22,626 nt of DNA from Trebonia sp. Its GTDB lineage: Bacteria; Actinomycetota; Actinomycetes; Streptosporangiales; Streptosporangiaceae. The notes under the pieces are model-generated. The model saw nothing but the letters and a program-made list of their open reading frames with translations. It had not been told where the DNA came from and did no database searches. Shown one piece after another: positions 6,940-13,671 of the stretch. Position 1 is the first letter of the stretch, and every line of letters begins with the position of its first letter. Location of the stretch: assembly GCA_030038035.1 (NCBI GenBank), contig JASHPP010000113.1, forward strand, positions 1 to 22,626, in the 5' to 3' direction. The position numbers and the translations under genes are program-made.

Positions 6940-7572
6940 CTACAGCTGCTGGCGCAACAGCTTCGCCTCTTCATCGGCCACGCCCAGTTCGACGCACAGG
7001 CAGTCCACCAGCAGCGAGAGCATTCGGCGCTGGTCCATCCCATCCAGGAGCGTGCGGATCGCGAGGCCGTCGATGAGCGAGACCAACCGGTCCACGATGT
7101 CCGGCACGGCGCTCCTCGGGGCGAAGATGCCGCGTTCGATTCCCTCGACGATGGCGTCGCTGAACGGGGCGCTGAACTCACGGTAGATCGCGGCGACCTC
7201 CTCGCGGAGGGCGGCGTCCCTGTTCGCCTTGGACCAGAACTCCAGCCAGAGCGACCAGGTCAGGCGGAAGGACCGCACGCTTGGGTCCGTGCCTTCCCTG
7301 GCACACAGCCTGAGGTACTCGACGAGGCGGGTCAGCGGGTCGGCGCCGGGGTCGACCAGGTTGCGCCACCGCACCGTGATGCGCTCCGACTCCAGGCTGA
7401 ACACCTCGGCGAGCAGCCTGTCCCTGTGGCGGAAATAGTGCTGGACCAGCCCGAGACTCACGCCGGCGCGCTCGGCGATGTCCGCCATGCGGGCCGCGTC
7501 GACCCCCCGCTCGCTGATGACGTCGCGGGCGGCGTCGAGAATCAGCGTCCTGCGGTCCGCTCCGTCGAGCAT
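6940..7572 (-). CDS. TetR-family transcriptional regulator (BetI-type C-terminus)
   Basis: A 210-residue regulator. The N-terminal DNA-binding domain is RRTLILDAARDVISERGVDAARMADIAERAGVSLGLVQHYFRHRDRLLAEVF, with the recognition helix around SLGLVQHYF. The helical C-terminal domain (SFRLTWSLWLEFWSKANRDAALREE...) is of the TetR_C_6/BetI type. The ATG at 7572 is preferred to the GTG at 7593 because AGAGGAGGACGGGC stands directly before it. It lies 31 bases after the M20 peptidase on the same strand, and the two form a minus-strand unit divergent from the ABC importer. The natural candidate target is the palindrome at 9033-9051; the effector would then be the importer substrate or a breakdown product (inference). 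Confidence 0.9.
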   Translation of the reverse strand: MLDGADRRTLILDAARDVISERGVDAARMADIAERAGVSLGLVQHYFRHRDRLLAEVFSLESERITVRWRNLVDPGADPLTRLVEYLRLCAREGTDPSVRSFRLTWSLWLEFWSKANRDAALREEVAAIYREFSAPFSDAIVEGIERGIFAPRSAVPDIVDRLVSLIDGLAIRTLLDGMDQRRMLSLLVDCLCVELGVADEEAKLLRQQL

Positions 7573-7603
7573 GCCCGTCCTCCTCTGGTTCACCGTGCCC
7601 GCC

Positions 7604-8962
7604 CTAACGGTCCATCGACCCTATAGCCAGGCACGTTTCGATATGGAACAACGTGGCGTAACCCAGATCATCCACGTGAACCCGCTCGTCGTGACCGTGC
7701 AGGCCGGCGTACATGACCTCGTACGGCGTTGACCGCACGGGCCAGAATCCGTAGGCGACGGTCCCGAACGCCTCGCGCAGGTAGTGGGAGTCGGTGAAGC
7801 TCGGGCACAGCGTGGGGACGAGCGTGGTGCCGGGGTCGTGCCTGGCGACGAAGCGCCTGCAGGCCTCGAACAGCGGGCTGTCGACGGCTGAGACGCTGCC
7901 GCCGGCCAGCGGCTGCGCGAACTCGAGCTCGTACGGCAGGTCGTCGCCGAGCAGCCTGGTCAGGCTGGCCACCACGTCCTCCTCGGTCGTCCCGGGCAGG
8001 GCCCGGCAGTCGCCCTCGGCCCAGGCGCGCGCGGGCATCACGTTGAGCGAGCCGGATCCGCCCAGCCGGGTCAGCGCGACCGTGTCGGCGAACATCGAGC
8101 CGAGCAGGCTCTCGAGCGCCGGGTGCAGTGAACCGGCAGCGGCCAGGGCCGCCGGCAGCGCCTCGCCGGCCGCGGCAAAGGCGCCCGCCTCAGCCAGCAG
8201 CCTGTCAAGCAGCGGGCGTGTACTCGGCAGGACCCGGCGGGCCAGGATGCCCGGTCCGAGACGGTCAATCAGCGTCGCCAGCCTGGGCACGGCATTCGCG
8301 CCGAGTCCGGGCCAGATCGTGGCCGCCGCCTCGCCCACGGCGGTCATCCGCACGCAGCCGGCCGCCTTCTCGCCTACCGCCACCGTCGCGATCGTCGCTC
8401 CGCTGGCCAGCGTCAGCCGTTCCGCCGACCCCTCGTTGAGCGCGAAGTCCGTGCCGATGTCCGGGCGCTGCCGGACCAGCCAGGACAGGCCGACGTCGGC
8501 CGTCCCGACCTCCTCGTCGGCCGCCACGATCAGCACGAGGTCACCACGCGGCGTGAAGCCGGCACTGGCCAGCACCCCGAGCGCCACCGCCCGGGTGGCG
8601 ATCTCGTTCTTCATGTCGACCGCGCCGCGGCCCCACAGGTAACCGTCCCCGTCGACCAGGCCGCTGAACGGCGGGTGCTGCCAGCCGCGGGCGTCCGCCG
8701 GCACGACGTCGGAATGGCCGAGCAACGCCAGTGACGGGCCGTTGCCAGAACCGGGCAGCCGGGCGATGAGGTTCGCCCGGTCGCGTTCCCTGGCCACCAG
8801 CTCGCAGCCGACCCCGCGCGCCTGGAGGTACCGCATCAGGACCGAGGCGACCGCCGTCTCGTTTCCTGGCGGGTTGGCACTGTCGATCTTGATGAGGTCG
8901 CTGGCGAGCCTGACGGCCTCGTCGCGCAGCTCCGCCGTCTCGGCTTCAGTCGGCATCCGCAC
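7604..8962 (-). CDS. M20-family metallopeptidase / deacylase
   Basis: A 452-residue M20/M25/M40 enzyme of the ArgE/DapE/carboxypeptidase G2 group, which hydrolyses an amide or peptide bond with two zinc ions. The catalytic landmarks are intact: His83 in GHSDVVP, bridging Asp116 in GAVDMKN, Glu150 as general base with Glu151 in ADEEVG, Glu177 in LNEGSA, and His422 in LHGHDERV. The lid/dimer domain lies roughly at 200-320. No signal peptide is present, so it acts in the cytoplasm. GTG at 8962 and ATG at 8956 are both possible starts after an AGGTGGCAGGG stretch. Being divergent from a polyamine-type importer and followed by its own TetR gene, it probably processes the imported compound. The substrate is not deducible. 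Confidence 0.92.
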   Translation of the reverse strand: MRMPTEAETAELRDEAVRLASDLIKIDSANPPGNETAVASVLMRYLQARGVGCELVARERDRANLIARLPGSGNGPSLALLGHSDVVPADARGWQHPPFSGLVDGDGYLWGRGAVDMKNEIATRAVALGVLASAGFTPRGDLVLIVAADEEVGTADVGLSWLVRQRPDIGTDFALNEGSAERLTLASGATIATVAVGEKAAGCVRMTAVGEAAATIWPGLGANAVPRLATLIDRLGPGILARRVLPSTRPLLDRLLAEAGAFAAAGEALPAALAAAGSLHPALESLLGSMFADTVALTRLGGSGSLNVMPARAWAEGDCRALPGTTEEDVVASLTRLLGDDLPYELEFAQPLAGGSVSAVDSPLFEACRRFVARHDPGTTLVPTLCPSFTDSHYLREAFGTVAYGFWPVRSTPYEVMYAGLHGHDERVHVDDLGYATLFHIETCLAIGSMDR

Positions 8963-8987
8963 CCTGCCACCTGGCCTCTCGCAGCTA

Positions 8988-9016
8988 TTGACTTCCGGGA
9001 CAGTAAGCGTTACGGT
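8988..9016 (+). promoter_or_regulatory. Probable sigma-70-type promoter of the importer operon
   Basis: TTGACT (8988-8993) and TACGGT (9011-9016) are separated by exactly 17 bases, close to the -35/-10 consensus of the principal actinobacterial sigma factor. A small palindrome, GTAAGCGTTAC (9003-9013), overlaps the spacer and -10 box and could be a regulator site. Confidence 0.55.
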
Positions 9017-9032
9017 ACCCCCAACCTACGGA

Positions 9033-9051
9033 CAATAATCTTATATTATTG
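9033..9051. promoter_or_regulatory. Perfect 19-bp AT-rich palindrome (operator candidate)
   Basis: CAATAAT-CTTAT-ATTATTG has exact 7-base arms around a 5-base centre, the most AT-rich stretch of this part of the window. It sits just downstream of the promoter of the importer operon and about 70 bases from the start of the divergent M20 gene. Arms and size fit a TetR-family dimer site, so one bound dimer could control both directions. The binding protein is inferred. Confidence 0.6.
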
Positions 9052-9071
9052 CCACCCGAGGGAGGAAGCTC

Positions 9072-9131
9072 GTGACCAACTACCAGCAGCTGACCAGCAA
9101 GTTCTGCGCCACGTGGGGTGGGCTGAGATGA
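9072..9131 (+). CDS. 19-residue leader ORF coupled to the importer lipoprotein
   Basis: GTG at 9072 starts a 19-codon frame, MTNYQQLTSKFCATWGGLR. GGGAGGA (9060-9066) lies five bases before it, the best ribosome binding site in this region. Its TGA (9129-9131) overlaps the ATG of the lipoprotein gene (9128-9130) as ATGA, the classic translational-coupling arrangement. The two frames differ, so it is not an N-terminal extension. The peptide matches nothing I recognise. It could simply deliver ribosomes to a gene whose own binding site is poor, or act as a sensing leader peptide. Confidence 0.5.
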   Translation: MTNYQQLTSKFCATWGGLR

Positions 9132-10390
9132 TCCGGCACCCGAGGAATGGGCGCCCGGCCACGCCCGCGATGAGCAGGCGTGACTTCCTGGCCCGCTCCG
9201 GCGGCGCCGCCCTGGCCATCTCGGCCGCCGGACTGCTGCTCGACGCCTGTGCGAGCAGCAGTCAGGGGGCATCCTCGGGGTCGGGGACTCCTTACCCGCT
9301 CGCCCGTCCCAGCCAGCCGGTCAGCTGGCCGGTCACCGGCAGCGATGTCATCGCCAGCGGGCTGGAGCCGGAGAAGAACGCCACGCTCCAGCTGTATAAC
9401 TGGGAGGAGTACATCTACACCAAGGTCGTCGATGCCTTCGCCGCCAAGTACGACTGCCAGGTGGAGATCACGACGTTCGGCACGATGAACGAGGCGCTGG
9501 CGAAGCTCAACACCGGCCAGGTGAATTTCGATGTGTTCTGGCCGACGGTCGACATCATCGGCCAGCTGGTGACCGGCAAGCTCCTGCGGCCGCTGAATCA
9601 CAGTTACATCGCCAACATCGATCAGGTGTGGCCGCAGTTCCAGAACCCGTTCTACGACCAGGACTGGCACTTCACGGTGCCTTACACCGTCTATACCACC
9701 GGCATCGCCTACCGCAAGGACCACGTCACCCAAGATCCTTACACGATGTCCAACGGCTGGAGCATGCTCTGGAACCCGGCCTACCGGGGGTATGAGTCCA
9801 TCCTCGACGACTACCGCGAGGGACTCAGCCTGGGCCTGCTGAAGAACGGGATCACCGACCTGAACACGACCTCGCAGGCGCAGCTCACCCTGGCCAAGAA
9901 CAGCCTGATCGAGCTGATCGACATGGACAAGATCCAGATAAACGACAGCTACACGGCGATCCCTGACGACCAGGTGTGGGTCCAGCAAGCCTGGTCGGGC
10001 GCGATCGTATCGACCCCCTCGGAGATGCCGAAGGGGCAGAGCCCGAGCGTCATCGGCTACTGGTTCCCGCCGAGCGGCCGCGGTCCGGTGAACAACGACA
10101 CGATGGCGGTCCTGTCCTCCGGTGACAATCCGGTGCTCGCCCACCTCTTCCTGAACTACATGCTCGAGTACGGCAACGCCATGGAGAACTTCGCATGGCT
10201 CGGCTACCAGCCGCCGCAGCGGCAGATCACGGCCACGAGCCTTGTGAAGGAGGGGTTCATCCCGCCGAACCTCGCCTCCTGCACCGTGCTGCCGAGCTAC
10301 TTCGGCGTGGGCTACCGCGAACTCGAGCTGAGCCCGAGCGCCGACCTGGCGTGGAACAGCGCCTGGCAAGAGTTCAGCGCCGGGGCCTAG
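9128..10390 (+). CDS. Polyamine-type ABC importer, Tat-exported substrate-binding lipoprotein (PotD-like)
   Basis: A 420-residue binding protein. Residues 16-41 form a Tat signal, SRRDFLARSGGAALA, ending in the lipobox LLDAC with Cys41, so the folded protein is anchored outside the membrane. The mature part follows the PotD/PotF fold: LQLYNWEEYIYTKVVDAFAAKY, then TFGTMNEALAKLNTG, FDVFWPTVDIIGQL and FTVPYTVYTTGIAY, and late in the chain the GDNPVLAHLFLNYML helix. These families bind spermidine, putrescine or related cations. The aromatic and acidic pocket residues cannot be matched securely, so the ligand stays open. The ATG at 9128 is chosen for its ATGA overlap with the leader ORF; an in-frame GTG at 9113 has no better signal. 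It is the first full gene of the operon. Confidence 0.92.
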   Translation: MIRHPRNGRPATPAMSRRDFLARSGGAALAISAAGLLLDACASSSQGASSGSGTPYPLARPSQPVSWPVTGSDVIASGLEPEKNATLQLYNWEEYIYTKVVDAFAAKYDCQVEITTFGTMNEALAKLNTGQVNFDVFWPTVDIIGQLVTGKLLRPLNHSYIANIDQVWPQFQNPFYDQDWHFTVPYTVYTTGIAYRKDHVTQDPYTMSNGWSMLWNPAYRGYESILDDYREGLSLGLLKNGITDLNTTSQAQLTLAKNSLIELIDMDKIQINDSYTAIPDDQVWVQQAWSGAIVSTPSEMPKGQSPSVIGYWFPPSGRGPVNNDTMAVLSSGDNPVLAHLFLNYMLEYGNAMENFAWLGYQPPQRQITATSLVKEGFIPPNLASCTVLPSYFGVGYRELELSPSADLAWNSAWQEFSAGA

Positions 10391-10395
10391 ACCCG

Positions 10396-11337
10396 ATGAA
10401 CGCCACCGAGGCTCACCCGAACCGAGCCAGGCAGGGCACGCGGCGCCCGAGATGGCTCTGGCCCACACTGACCATCCCCGGCGCGCTGTGGCTCACCGTG
10501 CTGTTCCTGCTGCCGTTCTACGTGGCGCTGGCCATCGCGGGAGGGACCCTCAACCCGCTGTTCCTCACCGCGGTGCCGGTCTGGAACCCGTTGGACTGGC
10601 AGTCCGGCTATGTCAGGCAGGTCCTGGCCGACTTGTTCGGCCCCCACGCTTACCTGGGCGCGACCGTCCTGCGGACCCTGGTGTACGTCGCCATCGCGTC
10701 GGCCATCTGCCTGCTGATCGCCTACCCGGTCGCATACTACGTCGCCCGCCAGGCCGGCCGGCGCAAGGGCCTGTACCTCGTCGCGCTGGTGGCACCCTTC
10801 TGGGTCAGCTACATGATGCGGATGCTCGCCTGGCAGAACCTGCTGCAGGTAGGCGGCCTGGTCAACCACGCCCTGATGCTGGCCCACCTCATCACCCAGC
10901 CGGTCAACTGGCTCTCCGGCATGCCGGTCACCGTGGTCCTCGGGCTGGTGTACGGCTACGTCCCTTACCTGATCATCGTGCTGTACGCCGGGCTCGACCG
11001 GATCGACACGTCGCTGCTTGAAGCGGCCAGGGACCTGGGGCTTGGGCGCACGCGAACGTTCCTGCACGTGACGCTGCCGTTGTCCAGGCAGGTCATCTAT
11101 GCCGGCGCGCTGATCACGGCCCTGCCGATGGCGGGAGACTTCTACACGAACACCATGCTCTCCGGCGTCCCCACCACCACCATGATCGGCAACATCATCA
11201 GCGACAGCTTCTCGACGCCCGGCGAGGGCGGCGAGGGCGCCGTCCTTGTCCTGTTCCTGCTGATCGTGATGCTGGCTCCGATGATCTGGTACGTCCGCAA
11301 CAGCTCGCGCACCGCCGCGGAAGGTGACGTCCTATGA
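10396..11337 (+). CDS. ABC transporter permease, PotB-like
   Basis: A 313-residue permease with about six membrane helices, starting with ALWLTVLFLLPFYVALAIAG. The cytoplasmic EAA loop, LLEAARDLGLGRTRTFLHVTLP, which docks on the ATPase, is well conserved near residues 200-222. The insert FYTNTMLSGVPTTTMIGNIISDSF is typical of polyamine permeases. It begins five bases after the binding-protein stop; the open frame further upstream is a shadow inside that gene. Its stop overlaps the next permease start by ATGA. It should form the membrane channel together with the second permease. Confidence 0.92.
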   Translation: MNATEAHPNRARQGTRRPRWLWPTLTIPGALWLTVLFLLPFYVALAIAGGTLNPLFLTAVPVWNPLDWQSGYVRQVLADLFGPHAYLGATVLRTLVYVAIASAICLLIAYPVAYYVARQAGRRKGLYLVALVAPFWVSYMMRMLAWQNLLQVGGLVNHALMLAHLITQPVNWLSGMPVTVVLGLVYGYVPYLIIVLYAGLDRIDTSLLEAARDLGLGRTRTFLHVTLPLSRQVIYAGALITALPMAGDFYTNTMLSGVPTTTMIGNIISDSFSTPGEGGEGAVLVLFLLIVMLAPMIWYVRNSSRTAAEGDVL

Positions 11338-12362
11338 CCGGGATCAGAACCGCGACCTCCACCTCCACCGCGCCCGAGGTCGCGCCCGCCGCGGCCGACA
11401 GGCAGGCCGGCCCGGCCGCGCTCACCTGGCCGCTTGCACAGCTGCGGCGGGTGCAAAAAGTGCAAAGGGCGCGGAAGGTGCAAAGGGTGCGAAGCGGGCG
11501 TCGGGTGCGCCGGCTGCCGGTCCTGCGCGGATACGTGTGGCTCTACCTGGCCTGGTCCCTGCTGCCCGTCGTGCTGGCGATCCTGTTCTCGTTCAACAGC
11601 GGATCGTCGGTCAGCGAATGGCAGGGCTTCTCGCTGCGCTGGTACGTCGGCGACCCGTACTACTCGGTGCTCCACGACCCCGCGCTGCACGAAGCCGTCG
11701 TGCAGACCCTGCGGCTGGCGGTGCTCACCACTGTGGTCGCCATCCCGATCGGCGTCCTGTTCGCGATCGGCGTGCACCGCTGGCGCTCCAGGCAGGCATC
11801 GGCCTGGACGTTCCTGATGCTGCTCGCCTTCGTCATGCCCGAGCTCATCTTCGGCGTCGGCATCTTCCTGCTGCTGACCAACCTGCTCACCTTCGTGCGG
11901 CTCGGCACCACCGCGCAGTTCCTCGCCCTCGTGGCGTGGAACATCTCCTGGCCCGCCATCATCGTGCGGGCCAGGCTCCAGTCGATAGGCGGCGACTACG
12001 AGGAGGCGGCCATGGACCTCGGGGCGTCGTCGATCGGCGCCATCCGCCGGGTGCTGCTGCCCATGCTGTTCCCCGCCATCTTCGCCAGCACCGTGCTCGT
12101 TTTCGCGGGGGTCATCGACGATTTCGTCATCGTCGACCTGCTGTCGTCGAACGCCCAGTCGCAGCCGATGTCCGTGATCATCTACACCCTCGGCGCGCAC
12201 GGAGGATCGGCGGCCGCGCCCGCGCTCAACGCGCTCGCGACGGTCATGTTCGTCATGTCGATCGTCACGGTCGCCATCGGGTGGGCCATCTACCGGCGGC
12301 TGACGCGCGGCGAGCAGCGCCGTGCCGGGGGCCTCCCGCTCGGCCCGCTGACCGGCGCCTGA
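11334..12362 (+). CDS. ABC transporter permease, PotC-like, with basic N-terminal extension
   Basis: A 342-residue permease. The membrane part begins near residue 64 (YVWLYLAWSLLPVVLAILFSFNS) and has about six helices. The EAA loop is DYEEAAMDLGASSIGAIRRVLLPMLFP. Typical PotC proteins are about 260-280 residues; the extra 60 at the N-terminus are low-complexity, with a basic repeat VQKVQRARKVQRVRSGRRVRR at residues 40-60 that would lie on the cytoplasmic face. The ATG overlaps the stop of the first permease by ATGA, which fixes the start upstream of the repeat. It completes the heterodimeric channel. The extension may be neutral expansion or a membrane-surface or ATPase contact (inference). 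Confidence 0.9.
   Translation: MTGIRTATSTSTAPEVAPAAADRQAGPAALTWPLAQLRRVQKVQRARKVQRVRSGRRVRRLPVLRGYVWLYLAWSLLPVVLAILFSFNSGSSVSEWQGFSLRWYVGDPYYSVLHDPALHEAVVQTLRLAVLTTVVAIPIGVLFAIGVHRWRSRQASAWTFLMLLAFVMPELIFGVGIFLLLTNLLTFVRLGTTAQFLALVAWNISWPAIIVRARLQSIGGDYEEAAMDLGASSIGAIRRVLLPMLFPAIFASTVLVFAGVIDDFVIVDLLSSNAQSQPMSVIIYTLGAHGGSAAAPALNALATVMFVMSIVTVAIGWAIYRRLTRGEQRRAGGLPLGPLTGA
11451..11510 (+). repeat. Degenerate GTGCAAAGG tandem repeat inside the PotC-like gene
   Basis: GTGCAAAAA, GTGCAAAGGGCG, GTGCAAAGGGTGC and related units follow one another, coding for a Val-Gln-Arg/Lys-rich stretch. The repeat is A-rich compared with the flanking gene and sits in the non-conserved N-terminal extension, which points to recent local expansion. 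Confidence 0.55.
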
Positions 12363-12420
12363 CCCCGCTGCCGTGCCGACACGGCTTGCCCCACCAGACG
12401 ACTACGCAAGGGAGAGACCA

Positions 12421-13671
12421 ATGGCCGGAGGCGCCGTCACCCTCATCGACCTGACCAAGCGTTTCGACGACCAGTACGCCGTCGATGGCATCTGCGCCGA
12501 GATAACGGCCGGGGAGTTCTTCTCCCTGCTCGGGCCTTCCGGCTGCGGCAAGACCACCACGCTGCGCATGCTCGCCGGCTTCGAGGACCCGACCAGGGGC
12601 CGGATCGTGCTCGACGGGGCGGACGTCACCCACCTGCCGCCCAACAAGCGCCCGGTCAACACGGTCTTCCAGCACTACGCCCTCTTCCCGTTCCTCGACG
12701 TGCGCGCCAACGTCGCCTTCGGGCTGCGCTACCAGCGCTGTTCGAAGAAGGAGGTGAGCCAGCGGGTCGGCGAGGCGCTCGACCTCGTCGAACTCGGCCC
12801 CTACCAGCGCCGCCGGCCCGCGCAGCTGTCCGGCGGGCAGCAGCAGCGGGTCGCCCTCGCGCGCGCCCTGGTGCTGCGGCCCTCGGTGCTCCTGCTCGAC
12901 GAGCCGCTTGGCGCGCTCGACGCCAGGATGCGGCGCACGCTTCAGGTCGAGCTGAAGGCGCTGCAGGAACGGGTCGGGATCACGTTCATCTACGTCACCC
13001 ACGACCAGGAGGAAGCGCTCACGATGTCGGACCGCATCGCGGTCATGGCGAACGGCCGCATCGTGCAGATGGGCAGCCCGCAGGCCGTCTATGACGAGCC
13101 GGCGGACGCCTACGTCGCGGACTTCCTCGGGGTGTCCAACCTGATGGACGCCGTCGTGCGCGCTCCGGGCAACGGCGCCCGGTCGTGCCGGGTCGCGGTG
13201 GGCGGCTTCGAGCTGACTGCCAACGGCGGTGCGGTCGAGTCCGCCGGCCGGGTTCGCCTCGCGATCCGCCCCGAGCAGGTCGGCCTGCGCGGCTACCAGG
13301 ATGCCGCCGCTAACCAGCTCCCCGGGATTGTCGAGCGAACCGTCTTCCTCGGCTCGGCGACGCAGGTGATCGTGCACCTGGCCGCTGGCGTCACGATCCA
13401 GGCGCTGGTAGCGAACACGAGCGAGTCGGCTTCGTGGCCGGCCGGGACCCCGGTCCTGGCGTGTCTCCCGCCCGACGCGCTCCGGGTCCTTCCCTGCGAC
13501 CCGGCGGCCGGCCAGGAGCCGCCGGCCGGCCGGGAGCCGCCGGGCAGAGCCACGCCGGCCATCGCCGCGCCGCACACCGCACCACAGCCGCACACAACAC
13601 CACAGCCGCACACCGCGCCGGAGCTGGACACAGAAACCCAGCCAGCCGGCGCCGCCAGCCAAGCGCTATGA
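12421..13671 (+). CDS. ABC transporter ATPase, PotA-like
   Basis: A 416-residue ATPase energising the importer at the membrane's inner face. Walker A GPSGCGKTT is at 38-46, Q-loop Gln84 in FQHYALFP, signature LSGGQQQR at 136-143, Walker B LLLLDE near 157-161, and switch His194. A TOBE-type regulatory domain follows at about 240-350 (RLAIRPEQVGL), as in PotA. The last 50 residues are an unusual Pro/His/Ala tail with repeats HTAPQP/HTTPQP. The ATG at 12421 follows AAGGGAGAGACCA; the open frame upstream is not conserved. It begins 58 bases after the permease stop, and its TGA overlaps the next gene's ATG as ATGA. Confidence 0.93.
   Translation: MAGGAVTLIDLTKRFDDQYAVDGICAEITAGEFFSLLGPSGCGKTTTLRMLAGFEDPTRGRIVLDGADVTHLPPNKRPVNTVFQHYALFPFLDVRANVAFGLRYQRCSKKEVSQRVGEALDLVELGPYQRRRPAQLSGGQQQRVALARALVLRPSVLLLDEPLGALDARMRRTLQVELKALQERVGITFIYVTHDQEEALTMSDRIAVMANGRIVQMGSPQAVYDEPADAYVADFLGVSNLMDAVVRAPGNGARSCRVAVGGFELTANGGAVESAGRVRLAIRPEQVGLRGYQDAAANQLPGIVERTVFLGSATQVIVHLAAGVTIQALVANTSESASWPAGTPVLACLPPDALRVLPCDPAAGQEPPAGREPPGRATPAIAAPHTAPQPHTTPQPHTAPELDTETQPAGAASQAL
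13573..13626 (+). repeat. 18-bp tandem repeat in the 3' end of the ATPase gene
   Basis: Three units, CACACCGCACCACAGCCG (13573-13590), CACACAACACCACAGCCG (13591-13608) and a diverged third copy (13609-13626), code for the His-Thr-Ala-Pro-Gln-Pro repeat. A GCCGGCC-GGGAGCC-type repeat just before it (about 13506-13541) codes for the PPAGREPP part. Confidence 0.65.

Noticed and set aside
9080..10468. Minus-strand frame opposite the lipoprotein gene
   Set aside because: Composition is that of an antisense shadow; the plus strand has a Tat signal, lipobox and PotD pattern.
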